Below, one piece after another: positions 1 to 5,017 of a DNA stretch of 7,492 nucleotides. The DNA is from JAHEFU01 sp020440645. Its GTDB lineage: Bacteria > 4484-113 > JAFGCY01. The first letter of the stretch is position 1. Each line of letters opens with the position of its first letter. The stretch spans positions 1-7,492 of the forward strand of contig JAGRNR010000092.1 in NCBI GenBank assembly GCA_020440645.1, read 5' to 3'. The translations under genes and the position numbers were made by a program. The notes beneath the pieces were generated by a model. That model searched no databases. It was given only the letters and a program-made list of their open reading frames with translations, and was not told the DNA's origin.

Positions 1-22
1 GATGACGTACAATAGTTCAATT

Positions 23-75
23 GAAACGTTACCCATGTATTGAGCCTAAACCGTTACCTATGTTCTGAACCGTAC
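23..75 (+). mobile_element. Left arm of window-spanning inverted repeat (IS-end-like)
   Basis: This arm holds two tandem copies of a ~25-bp word: GTTACCCATGTATTGAGCC, then CTAAACC, then GTTACCTATGTTCTGAACC. Its reverse complement recurs at 7419-7473; I count about 46 of 55 aligned positions identical with two single-base gaps. Repeated ~20-25 bp words near each terminus are typical of some insertion sequences, for example the IS21 family, where the transposase binds them. No transposase gene is present in the window. The arm may therefore be the end of an IS whose body lies outside, or the terminus of an element that spans the window. Which of these is true is inference; the repeat itself is plainly visible. 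Confidence 0.6.
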
Positions 76-76
76 G

Positions 77-140
77 CATTGCTCATTGCTTCTCCAACCT
101 CCAACCTCCTACCTCCCCACTCCAAACTCCAACCTCCCCC
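77..140. repeat. CATTGCT and CTCCAAC simple-word repeat tract
   Basis: The tract starts with CATTGCTCATTGCTTC (77-92), an exact 16-nt match to 4830-4845, and continues as degenerate repeats of a 7-nt word (tCCAACCT, CTACCTC, tCCAAACT) to 140. It is strongly pyrimidine-biased on this strand and lies directly upstream of the membrane protein gene. No coding potential is apparent. The origin is unknown; the tract resembles decayed tandem repeats seen in intergenic DNA of several environmental bacteria. Confidence 0.6.
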
Positions 141-150
141 CATCCAGCGT

Positions 151-156
151 TACAAT
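151..156 (+). promoter_or_regulatory. Possible -10 box (TACAAT) for the membrane protein gene
   Basis: TACAAT matches the TANNNT pattern of a sigma-70 -10 element and sits 9 nt before the ATG at 166, so transcription would begin within a few bases of the start codon. No convincing -35 hexamer is visible at the usual distance, because the sequence there is the CTCC-rich tract. There is also no Shine-Dalgarno sequence. The assignment rests on position and pattern only. Confidence 0.3.
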
Positions 157-165
157 CTACTTCGC

Positions 166-759
166 ATGCTGGTGCGAGACCACAAGCGAGAAGCGCTGCG
201 CTGGGCCAAGTTCCCGGCCACCATCCTGTTCATCACGGGCTTCGTCTGGATGCTCAACTCATTCTTCGAGTTCGACCAGGGCGCGCTCTACAACCAGACC
301 AAGACCGGGCTCGGCGCCTTCATGGTGCTGCTGAACCTGGTGTTCGTGCCGATGGCCTGCTTCCTCGGCGGGCTCGGCATCCTCTACGTCAAGCGCTGGG
401 CGATCTGGCTCTCCGGCATCACGCCGCTGATCCCCTGGGTGCAGGTACTGATCGACAAGTTCTCCCGCATCGACCAGAAGTTCAGTGCCTACCGCAACGG
501 TGGCACGATGGACGACTTCCAGAGCGGCGTGATGACCGCACTCGCCGTGATCGCAGTCACCGGGATCTACGTGATGGTGATCGTGCACCTGCGCCGCAGC
601 TACCGCCACCTGTTCATGAGCGAGCAGTGGATCCGCGGCAACCTGCTGCCGGAGACAAAGGGCCGCCGCAACCTGAGCATCGAGACGGCGAAGAGCGACG
701 TGGAGGCCGGCGACTTCTGCATGATGATGCCGGACATGGATGCCGACGAGCCGGTCTGA
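166..759 (+). CDS. Four-helix inner-membrane protein, function unknown
   Basis: The 197-residue product starts MLVRDHKREALRWAK. It has four hydrophobic segments at about residues 16-34, 50-75, 79-97 and 121-141, short basic loops (KR at 76-77, RRSYRH at 143-148) and a hydrophilic C-terminal tail of ~50 residues ending in a Met/Asp-rich stretch (CMMMPDMDADEPV). By the positive-inside rule both termini are probably cytoplasmic. I do not recognise the family. The reading frame stays open back to an ATG at 40, but those 42 extra codons translate the inverted-repeat arm and the CTCC tract into low-complexity sequence, so I start at 166, where typical protein sequence begins. No ribosome binding site precedes either start. 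The stop codon abuts the stop of the convergent delta-subunit gene with no spacer. Confidence 0.7.
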   Translation: MLVRDHKREALRWAKFPATILFITGFVWMLNSFFEFDQGALYNQTKTGLGAFMVLLNLVFVPMACFLGGLGILYVKRWAIWLSGITPLIPWVQVLIDKFSRIDQKFSAYRNGGTMDDFQSGVMTALAVIAVTGIYVMVIVHLRRSYRHLFMSEQWIRGNLLPETKGRRNLSIETAKSDVEAGDFCMMMPDMDADEPV

Positions 760-1716
760 TCAGCGCGGCAGTGCCGCAAGGTCGGCCGTGAACACCTGCA
801 AGGCCGTGAACTCCGCATCCTTCGAGCTGGCCCCGGCGTACATCCCCCCCTTGAGGTCCTGCTCCAGCTGGGCCAGCAGCCCGACCGCCGCATTGAAACG
901 CCGGTCCGGGTAATGCCGCTGGAGCTGCTGCAGTGAGCGTGCGAAGAAGGGTGGGTAGACATTGCCACCGCGCCTGAGTGTGCGCATCCCGCTGAAGCGA
1001 CGCTTCAGTTCGTTGACGAGCCGGAAGGTGTCGCCGCTGCTGCGGAACCAGTCGGACAGCAGGCGCTGGGCATCCCCACGGCACAGGGTGACGGCGTCCG
1101 CCATCTCATAGAACTTCGCCGCCGGGCTGCCCTGCACGGTCTCGCGCAGCAGTTCATCCGTCACCCGGCCGCCGCCGTCCAGTGCGAGTGCCAGCTTGGC
1201 CAGTTCCGCGTCCGCCAGCGCCAGCTGGTCAGTTGCCAGGTGCAGCAGCTGCATCGCCTGGGCGTTGCCAAGTTCAAGGTTGTAGTGCTGCCGGGCCCGT
1301 GCCGCCAGCCAGCGCACCCCGTTGTCACCCTCGCCCTGGCGGCGCAGGTCGTGGTACTTTCCCGCCTTCTGCCAGAGCGTGAAGGCCTGGGTCTTCAGCC
1401 GCCGGTCCTCATCACTGCGCTTCTCCGGGTCGCTGAACAGCTGCGTGCAGATAAGCGTGGTCTCCGCTGGCAGCTTGGCGAGGATCTCCGTGATGCGCTC
1501 GCTGTCGCGCTTGCCCGGCTTCATGTCGAGGATGTCAACGTAGATGAAGCACTTCTCGGAAGCGAACAGGTCGCCGCTGCCGAGCTGGTTGAACACCGTG
1601 TCCGCATTCAGCTCGGCTGCGTAGTGGCGCTCCGGCTCGACCCCTTTTGGCAACACGGCACTGACGGCCTCGTCGAGGATCAGCGGGTCGCGCGCCGCGA
1701 ACAGCTGGACCGGCAT
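760..1716 (-). CDS. holA: DNA polymerase III delta subunit (clamp loader), divergent
   Basis: This 318-residue protein is close in length to the ~340 of family members. The delta subunit opens the sliding clamp and works in the clamp-loader complex with tau/gamma and delta-prime. Matching features in order are an N-terminal DPLILDEAV segment (10-18, like the usual 'pFLIeeal'), GDLFASEKCFIYVD (48-61, like 'LFsekrlvvv'), ETTLICTQLF (85-94), LALADAELAKLALAL (165-179, the 'l..El.KL.ly' helix), KFYEMADAVTLCRGDAQRLL (201-220), LVNELKRRFSGMRTLRRGG (233-251) and a C-terminal LAQLEQDLKGG (281-291) resembling the 'D..lKgg' ending. No Walker A is seen, as expected, since delta is an ATPase-dead AAA+ fold. 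The gene follows the crotonase gene after 3 nt and probably shares its mRNA; a weak AGG lies just before the ATG. Similarity is by family pattern only, so a divergent paralogue is possible. Confidence 0.72.
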   Translation of the reverse strand: MPVQLFAARDPLILDEAVSAVLPKGVEPERHYAAELNADTVFNQLGSGDLFASEKCFIYVDILDMKPGKRDSERITEILAKLPAETTLICTQLFSDPEKRSDEDRRLKTQAFTLWQKAGKYHDLRRQGEGDNGVRWLAARARQHYNLELGNAQAMQLLHLATDQLALADAELAKLALALDGGGRVTDELLRETVQGSPAAKFYEMADAVTLCRGDAQRLLSDWFRSSGDTFRLVNELKRRFSGMRTLRRGGNVYPPFFARSLQQLQRHYPDRRFNAAVGLLAQLEQDLKGGMYAGASSKDAEFTALQVFTADLAALPR

Positions 1717-1719
1717 CGC

Positions 1720-2526
1720 CTAGTCGGGATAGCCCGGCCAGACCGGCTTGCGCTTCTCGAAGTGCGCCGCGAAGCCTTCCTTGCGGTCCGGGGTGCTCCA
1801 GCAGTTGCTGAACACCTCCACCTCGTAGTCCAGCCCGTCGCGCAGGGACATCTCAGTGCCGACGTTCATCGCACGCTTGGCGGCGGCCAGTGCACGGCTG
1901 CTCTTGGTCAGCAGCTTGGCAAGCATCTTCTGCGCCGCTGGCAAAAGCTCGCCGTAGCTTTCCACCACCTCGTCGATCAGGCCCCATTCCTGGCCAGTCT
2001 TGCCGGTGATCGGTTCGCCGCTGTACATCATCCAGCGTGCGCGCTGCGGCCCGATCAGGCGCGGCAGGCGCTGCGTGCCACCCCAGCCCGGGATCATCCC
2101 GAGGTTGATCTCCGGCTGGCCGAGCCGTGCATTGGCCGTCGAAATGCGGAAGTCCGTGGCCTGCGCCAGCTCCAGCCCGCCGCCCAGAGCGAAGCCGGCG
2201 ATGCAGCTGACCGTCATGCAGCGCAATGAATTGAGCATCTGGAACACATCGCTGCCGAGCTTGACGAAACGGTGCGCGCCGGCGTCGCCGACCAGCCCGA
2301 GGTCGCCGTCAATGTCGGCGCCGGTGGAGAACACCTTCTCATAGCCGCTGATGATCACCATTCCACGCAGGCGCGGGTAGCTCAGCTCAGGCACGATGAT
2401 GTCGCGCAGCTGCTCGAGCAGGATGGTATTGATCTGGTTGCGGTTGTTGTCCGGCCGCTCCATCGTGAGCGTCATCACGCCGGTATCGCTGTCCAGTTCC
2501 TGCCGGAAGTACTGCTCCGTGCTCAT
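1720..2526 (-). CDS. Enoyl-CoA hydratase/isomerase (crotonase) family protein
   Basis: From the chosen start (MSTEQYFRQEL) the product has 268 residues, normal for the family. Crotonases hydrate trans-2-enoyl-CoA or carry out related acyl-CoA chemistry in the cytoplasm. Both hydratase catalytic glutamates appear to be present: E119 in GFALGGGLELA (equivalent to rat E144) and E139 in GQPEINLGMIPGWGGTQRL (equivalent to rat E164). The oxyanion-hole segment FSTGADI lies at 66-72. The physiological substrate cannot be read from the sequence. An in-frame ATG at 2550 would add eight residues (MTEVEKRE). I prefer 2526 because GGAG lies 9 nt upstream and the N terminus then has the usual family length, but an AGG 5 nt before 2550 keeps that start possible. 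A TAAAAT box at 2565-2570 (minus strand) could be the promoter. It is probably co-transcribed with the delta-subunit gene 3 nt downstream. Confidence 0.9.
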   Translation of the reverse strand: MSTEQYFRQELDSDTGVMTLTMERPDNNRNQINTILLEQLRDIIVPELSYPRLRGMVIISGYEKVFSTGADIDGDLGLVGDAGAHRFVKLGSDVFQMLNSLRCMTVSCIAGFALGGGLELAQATDFRISTANARLGQPEINLGMIPGWGGTQRLPRLIGPQRARWMMYSGEPITGKTGQEWGLIDEVVESYGELLPAAQKMLAKLLTKSSRALAAAKRAMNVGTEMSLRDGLDYEVEVFSNCWSTPDRKEGFAAHFEKRKPVWPGYPD

Positions 2527-2564
2527 TTCTCGTTTCTCCACCTCGGTCATGCGGACCTGTCCTG

Positions 2565-2570
2565 ATTTTA
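2565..2570 (-). promoter_or_regulatory. Possible -10 box (TAAAAT) for crotonase-delta subunit pair
   Basis: Read on the minus strand, TAAAAT occurs 14 nt before the ATG at 2550 and 38 nt before the preferred ATG at 2526. It lies in the 76-100 bp divergent spacer shared with parA. The -35 region is poor (TTCCAG about 18 nt upstream). The call rests on pattern and location only. Confidence 0.28.
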
Positions 2571-2614
2571 CATGCTGGCCGATTCAGGCTGGAATGGCCG
2601 CGTGAAACCGGCGC

Positions 2615-2620
2615 TATAAT
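2615..2620 (+). promoter_or_regulatory. Consensus -10 box (TATAAT) directly before parA
   Basis: A perfect TATAAT lies 6 nt upstream of the ATG at 2627. With a normal 6-8 nt spacing, transcription would start at or next to the ATG, giving a leaderless or near-leaderless parAB mRNA. No Shine-Dalgarno sequence lies between the box and the ATG. The -35 region is weak. The same spacer carries the oppositely oriented crotonase promoter candidate. Confidence 0.45.
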
Positions 2621-2626
2621 CGCGTG

Positions 2627-3397
2627 ATGCCACATGTGATCTCCGTGGCCAACCAGAAAGGCGGAGTAGGGAAAACCACGACTTCAATCAACCTCGCGGC
2701 TGCGCTTGCGGCCGAGGGGCGGCGCGTGCTGCTGATTGACCTCGACCCGCAGGCCAATGCCTCGGCCGGTGTCGGGGTGGAAGTCGGCAGCGGTGAATCC
2801 ATCTACAACGTGCTGATGGACGGCGTGCCGCTGGCTGAGGTGATGCGCGCCTCCAGCTTCGAACGCCTGGACGTGGCCCCTTCACATATTGACCTTTCCG
2901 CGGCGGAGCTCGAACTCGTCAGTGCCTTAGCGCGCGAGTATGCGCTCAGGCGTGCGCTGGACCGCGCCGAGCTGCCGCATGACTACGTGATCATCGACTG
3001 CCCCCCAAGCCTCGGCCTGCTGACCCTGAACGCCCTCGTGGCCTCCAGCCATGTGGTGATCCCGGTGCAGTGCGAGTTCTACGCCCTGGCCGGCCTGGCC
3101 AAGCTGACCGACACCATCGGCCGGATCCGCTCAGCGCTGAACCAGCAGCTGGACGTGGCCGGGGCATTGCTTACAATGTATGACTCACGGACCAACCTCA
3201 GCCGCGATGTGGTGGAGGAGGTCCGCAGCAACTTCCCGGGCCATGTCTTCGAGACACTGGTGCCCCGGTCGGTCAGGCTGGCGGAGGCCCCGAGCCACGC
3301 CGCCCCGATCACGGTGCACGATCCGGAAGGCAGCGGGGCGCAGGCCTACCGGGCTGCGGCACGGGAACTGATAGACAGAATGGAAGGCACGCAATGA
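2627..3397 (+). CDS. parA: Chromosome-partitioning ATPase ParA (Soj type)
   Basis: This 256-residue, MinD/ParA-type Walker ATPase uses ATP-dependent nucleoid binding, stimulated by ParB, to segregate the replication origin. The deviant Walker A motif NQKGGVGKTTT is at residues 9-19 with the signature lysine K11. The LLIDLDPQANAS switch region follows at 35-46, and the Walker B-like YVIIDCPPSLGLLTLNAL at about 119-136. VIPVQCEFYALAGL (143-156) is typical of chromosomal Soj. The short N terminus has no helix-turn-helix, unlike type Ia plasmid ParA. A GTG one codon upstream (2624) is an alternative start. I chose the ATG because the TATAAT box places the likely transcript start there. The last four bases overlap parB as ATGA, so translation is probably coupled. 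The usual rsmG/mnmG neighbours are absent here. Confidence 0.95.
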   Translation: MPHVISVANQKGGVGKTTTSINLAAALAAEGRRVLLIDLDPQANASAGVGVEVGSGESIYNVLMDGVPLAEVMRASSFERLDVAPSHIDLSAAELELVSALAREYALRRALDRAELPHDYVIIDCPPSLGLLTLNALVASSHVVIPVQCEFYALAGLAKLTDTIGRIRSALNQQLDVAGALLTMYDSRTNLSRDVVEEVRSNFPGHVFETLVPRSVRLAEAPSHAAPITVHDPEGSGAQAYRAAARELIDRMEGTQ

Positions 3398-4272
3398 GCA
3401 GGAAACGCGGACTGGGCAAGGGCCTGGCGGAACTGATACCGGCGGCGGGACCGCTGAAGGACGGCGAGAAGATCCTCGACCTGCGCATCGCGCAGATTGA
3501 CGCCAACCCCTTCCAGCCCCGGCGCGAGTTCGACCAGGAGGAACTGAACGAACTGCGGGCCAGCATCCGCAGCCAGGGCCTGCTGCAGCCGGTGACGGTC
3601 CGCGAAGGCGACAACGGCCGCTACCAGCTGGTGACCGGTGAGCGGCGCCTGCGCGCCTGCCGCGACCTCGGCCATACCTCGATCCAGGCCATCGTGCGCG
3701 ATTTCTCAGACCGCCAGCTGCAGGAGCTGTCACTTGTCGAGAACCTGATCCGCGCTGACTTGAACGAGATCGAAGTGGCGGAAGCGCTGGAGAACCTGCA
3801 GAACCGCTACGCCTATACGACAAGCCAGCTCGCCGAGGTGATCGGCAAGAGCCGCCCCGCGGTGAGCAACACCCTGCGCCTGCTGGAGCTCAGCGACAAG
3901 GTCAAGCAGCTGGTGCGCGACAGCCGCATCAGTGCCGGGCACGGCCGCTCGATCCTCAGCTTCCCGGGTGAGCAGCGTGAGGAGATCGCCGAGACCTGCG
4001 CCCGTGAGGGCTGGAGCGTGCGCGAGCTGGAACGCCGTGCCGCGGAGGCCGCCAACCGCCAGCCGATCCGCCGTCCGCGCAAGAAGCTCGTTGTCAAACC
4101 TGTCGAGCCGACCCGCCTGAAGCAGGCCGAGAGCCGCCTGATGGAGCACCTCGGCACGCGCGTGCGCTTAAGCGAGCAGGCTGGCAACGGCAGCATCAAC
4201 ATCAGCTACCACGGCGACGAGGACCTCGAACGCCTGTTGTCAATCCTGCTATCCGACACCGACCCGCTGTAG
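3394..4272 (+). CDS. parB: Chromosome-partitioning protein ParB (Spo0J type, CTPase clamp)
   Basis: This 292-residue protein binds parS near the origin, loads as a CTP-dependent sliding clamp, and stimulates ParA. The N-terminal ParA-interacting segment RKRGLGKGLAELIP is at residues 3-16. The ParB N domain starts near NPFQPRREF (38-46), and the nucleotide-binding motifs follow: GERRLRA (82-88) and ENLIRADLNEIE (116-127). The parS-binding helix-turn-helix is at about 143-166 (TSQLAEVIGKSRPAVSNTL), followed by the linker with SAGHGRSIL (180-187). A short C-terminal dimerisation domain ends near ILLSDTDPL. Length and order are normal for chromosomal ParB. A GGAAGG ribosome binding site lies 6 nt before the ATG inside the parA end, and the genes overlap by 4 nt. 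No full parS site was found in the window. The stop codon is followed immediately by the hairpin array. Confidence 0.96.
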   Translation: MSRKRGLGKGLAELIPAAGPLKDGEKILDLRIAQIDANPFQPRREFDQEELNELRASIRSQGLLQPVTVREGDNGRYQLVTGERRLRACRDLGHTSIQAIVRDFSDRQLQELSLVENLIRADLNEIEVAEALENLQNRYAYTTSQLAEVIGKSRPAVSNTLRLLELSDKVKQLVRDSRISAGHGRSILSFPGEQREEIAETCAREGWSVRELERRAAEAANRQPIRRPRKKLVVKPVEPTRLKQAESRLMEHLGTRVRLSEQAGNGSINISYHGDEDLERLLSILLSDTDPL

Positions 4273-4398
4273 GGGAGGTGCGGCGCAAGTCGCACAATGG
4301 AGGTCAGCCGTAAAGCTGACAACGGAGCCACCCGCTTCAGCGGTAGTGGAGGCACTGCGCAGCTGTGCCAAGGGAGGTGCCCGCTTCAGCGGCAGAGG
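4273..4398 (+). repeat. Tandem array of ~25-nt units, each a different hairpin
   Basis: GGAGG or GGAGC heads occur at 4274, 4299, 4324, 4348 and 4373, a spacing of 24-25 nt. Each is followed by a self-complementary body that differs between units: GTGCGGC/GTCGCAC with a GCAA loop (4278-4295, one G-U pair); GTCAGC/GCTGAC (4303-4320); CCAC-CCGC/GCGG-GTGG with a TTCA loop (4328-4349); GGCAC/GTGCC with inner GC pairs (4351-4369); and CCGC/GCGG with a TTCA loop again (4381-4392). The array begins one base after the parB stop codon, so it would form the 3' end of the parAB mRNA. No T-tract follows, so it does not look like an intrinsic terminator. The function is unknown. Confidence 0.72.
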
Positions 4399-4444
4399 CT
4401 CGCTGCGCTCAGGAAGCATCAAGCAAACATGAATGGATTTCTTC

Positions 4445-4470
4445 AACGCTAAGGCGCTAAGGACACGAAG
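4445..4470. repeat. GCTAAGG word repeat
   Basis: ACGCTAAGGCGCTAAGGAC contains two tandem GCTAAGG words spaced 9 nt apart and is followed by ACGAAG. It resembles the degenerate 'aacgctaaggacgcaaag' type of intergenic repeat I associate with several environmental bacterial genomes. It appears non-coding. Confidence 0.5.
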
Positions 4471-4500
4471 TAAAGGAAATTCCCAGGCGACCACTGTACC

Positions 4501-4519
4501 GGCCTTGCCCCGCAAGGCC
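4501..4519. repeat. Perfect 8-bp stem hairpin with CCC loop
   Basis: GGCCTTGC (4501-4508) and GCAAGGCC (4512-4519) are exact reverse complements around a 3-nt loop. The form (short perfect stem, 3-nt loop) matches the other hairpins of this window. A run of five T at 4534-4538 lies 15 nt downstream. Confidence 0.65.
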
Positions 4520-4538
4520 AGCACGCGAGCTGCTTTTT
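4519..4538 (+). terminator. Weak candidate terminator downstream of parB
   Basis: A short stem (CAGC 4519-4522 with GCTG 4529-4532, 6-nt loop) is followed almost at once by CTTTTT, just after the strong 4501-4519 hairpin. Together they could end parAB transcription about 260 nt after the parB stop. The stem next to the T-run is only 4-5 bp, so the call is weak. Confidence 0.25.
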
Positions 4539-4584
4539 CGTTTGCTGCGCATTTCGCGAGTGAGTGATTGTTGCCAATCTTCCC

Positions 4585-4606
4585 TGTGAACTCTGTGGCT
4601 CTGTGG
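4585..4606 (-). repeat. CACAGAG word repeat, inverted relative to 4768-4790
   Basis: On the minus strand the sequence reads CCACAGAG, CCACAGAG, TTCACAG. A related sequence in the opposite orientation lies at 4768-4790 (CACAGAG, then CCGCAGAG, then TTCCGCAG). The pair forms a loose inverted repeat around the 4607-4767 segment. It has no coding features. Confidence 0.5.
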
Positions 4607-4688
4607 TCATACCAGATCGGAACATCACCCACAAAGTCGTCAGGACTCCAGGCATGTCCAGTATTGCCAAACCCGTCTGGCACTCGTA

Positions 4689-4737
4689 CTTCCATGCATC
4701 CCCTCCCGGTTGTCGCAAGGCGACACCGCTACTGCTT
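4689..4737 (-). repeat. Constant-flank/variable-stem hairpin, copy 1
   Basis: A 22-nt left flank (4689-4710) and a 12-nt right flank (4726-4737) are identical to those of copy 2 at 4842-4890. The 15-nt centre differs: here TGTCGC (4711-4716) and GCGACA (4720-4725) form a 6-bp stem with an AAG loop. On the minus strand the order is CAGTAGCGG, stem, ACCGGGAGGGG, the same flanks as the 7254-7272 hairpin and the first hairpin after the Clp-like gene. Confidence 0.75.
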
Positions 4738-4767
4738 TGGCAATATGGTTGCCAGGGCATTGCATGA

Positions 4768-4790
4768 CACAGAGATCCGCAGAGTTCCGC
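4768..4790 (+). repeat. CACAGAG-type word repeat, partner of 4585-4606
   Basis: CACAGAG, then CCGCAGAG, then TTCCGCAG is a degenerate tandem word matching the reverse complement of 4585-4606 apart from a few substitutions and small gaps. It is non-coding and its function is unknown. Confidence 0.45.
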
Positions 4791-4810
4791 AGTGGAAGAA
4801 AATGTCCGTC

Positions 4811-4845
4811 TGGCTCATTGCTCACTCTTCATTGCTCATTGCTTC
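4811..4845. repeat. CATTGCT simple-word repeat tract
   Basis: The tract contains four imperfect copies of a CTCATTG/CTTCATTG word, including CATTGCTCATTGCTTC at 4830-4845, which is identical over 16 nt to 77-92 beside the left inverted-repeat arm. It leads straight into the flank of hairpin copy 2. Confidence 0.6.
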
Positions 4846-4890
4846 CATGCATCCCCTCCCGGTCGCGGCAGGGCCGCACCGCTACTGCTT
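4842..4890 (-). repeat. Constant-flank/variable-stem hairpin, copy 2
   Basis: The flanks (4842-4863 and 4879-4890) are identical to copy 1. The stem is GCGGC (4865-4869) with GCCGC (4873-4877) and an AGG loop. Relative to copy 1, two stem positions changed on both sides together (T-A to C-G and C-G to G-C), so pairing is kept while sequence changes. Confidence 0.75.
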
Positions 4891-5017
4891 CTCATTCTGA
4901 ATCTGTTTCTGATGTCTGTCCACTGCCTATTGACCACTGTCACCTTCCCCATCCCCTTCACCGTGATTCCACCTGTACTTCAGGTCGAATTTCCCGGGCA
5001 TCGGGTATCTATAAGGT
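4891..5017. other. Remaining spacer before the Clp-like gene
   Basis: This is the last part of the 745-bp non-coding interval after parB. It is T/C-rich (TTCTCATTCTGAATCTG, then CACTGCC/GACCACTG words). It ends in TATCTATAAGGT directly before the ATG at 5018, which offers a poor -10-like match (TATCTA, 5006-5011, 6 nt before the ATG). AAGG sits only 1 nt from the ATG, too close to act as a normal ribosome binding site. I see no gene or RNA here. Confidence 0.4.

Noticed and set aside
40..165. Upstream extension of the first gene to an in-frame ATG at 40
   Set aside because: The extra 42 codons translate the inverted-repeat arm and the CTCC-rich tract; composition is low-complexity Pro/Leu/Ser and there is no ribosome binding site.
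1240..2229. Plus-strand open frame (329 codons) opposite the delta subunit and crotonase
   Set aside because: It spans the junction of two well-supported minus-strand genes and has biased Arg/Leu/Ala/Val/His composition typical of antisense frames.
2602..2608. parS half-site (GTGAAAC) in the parA upstream region
   Set aside because: Only one half of the palindrome TGTTTCACGTGAAACA is present; the other half matches at 2 of 8 positions.
4273..4398. CRISPR array
   Set aside because: The constant part is only about 5 nt, the variable parts are self-complementary, the period is 25 nt and no cas gene is present.
4249..4695. Minus-strand open frame of 148 codons after parB
   Set aside because: It overlaps the parB end and runs through the hairpin array and word repeats; the residues in those parts follow repeat structure and not protein-like sequence. 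A stretch near its start looks slightly protein-like but has no supporting motif.
4449..4760. Possible gene remnant on the minus strand between word repeats
   Set aside because: No frame gives a recognisable domain, and repeats interrupt it; no start signal is present.
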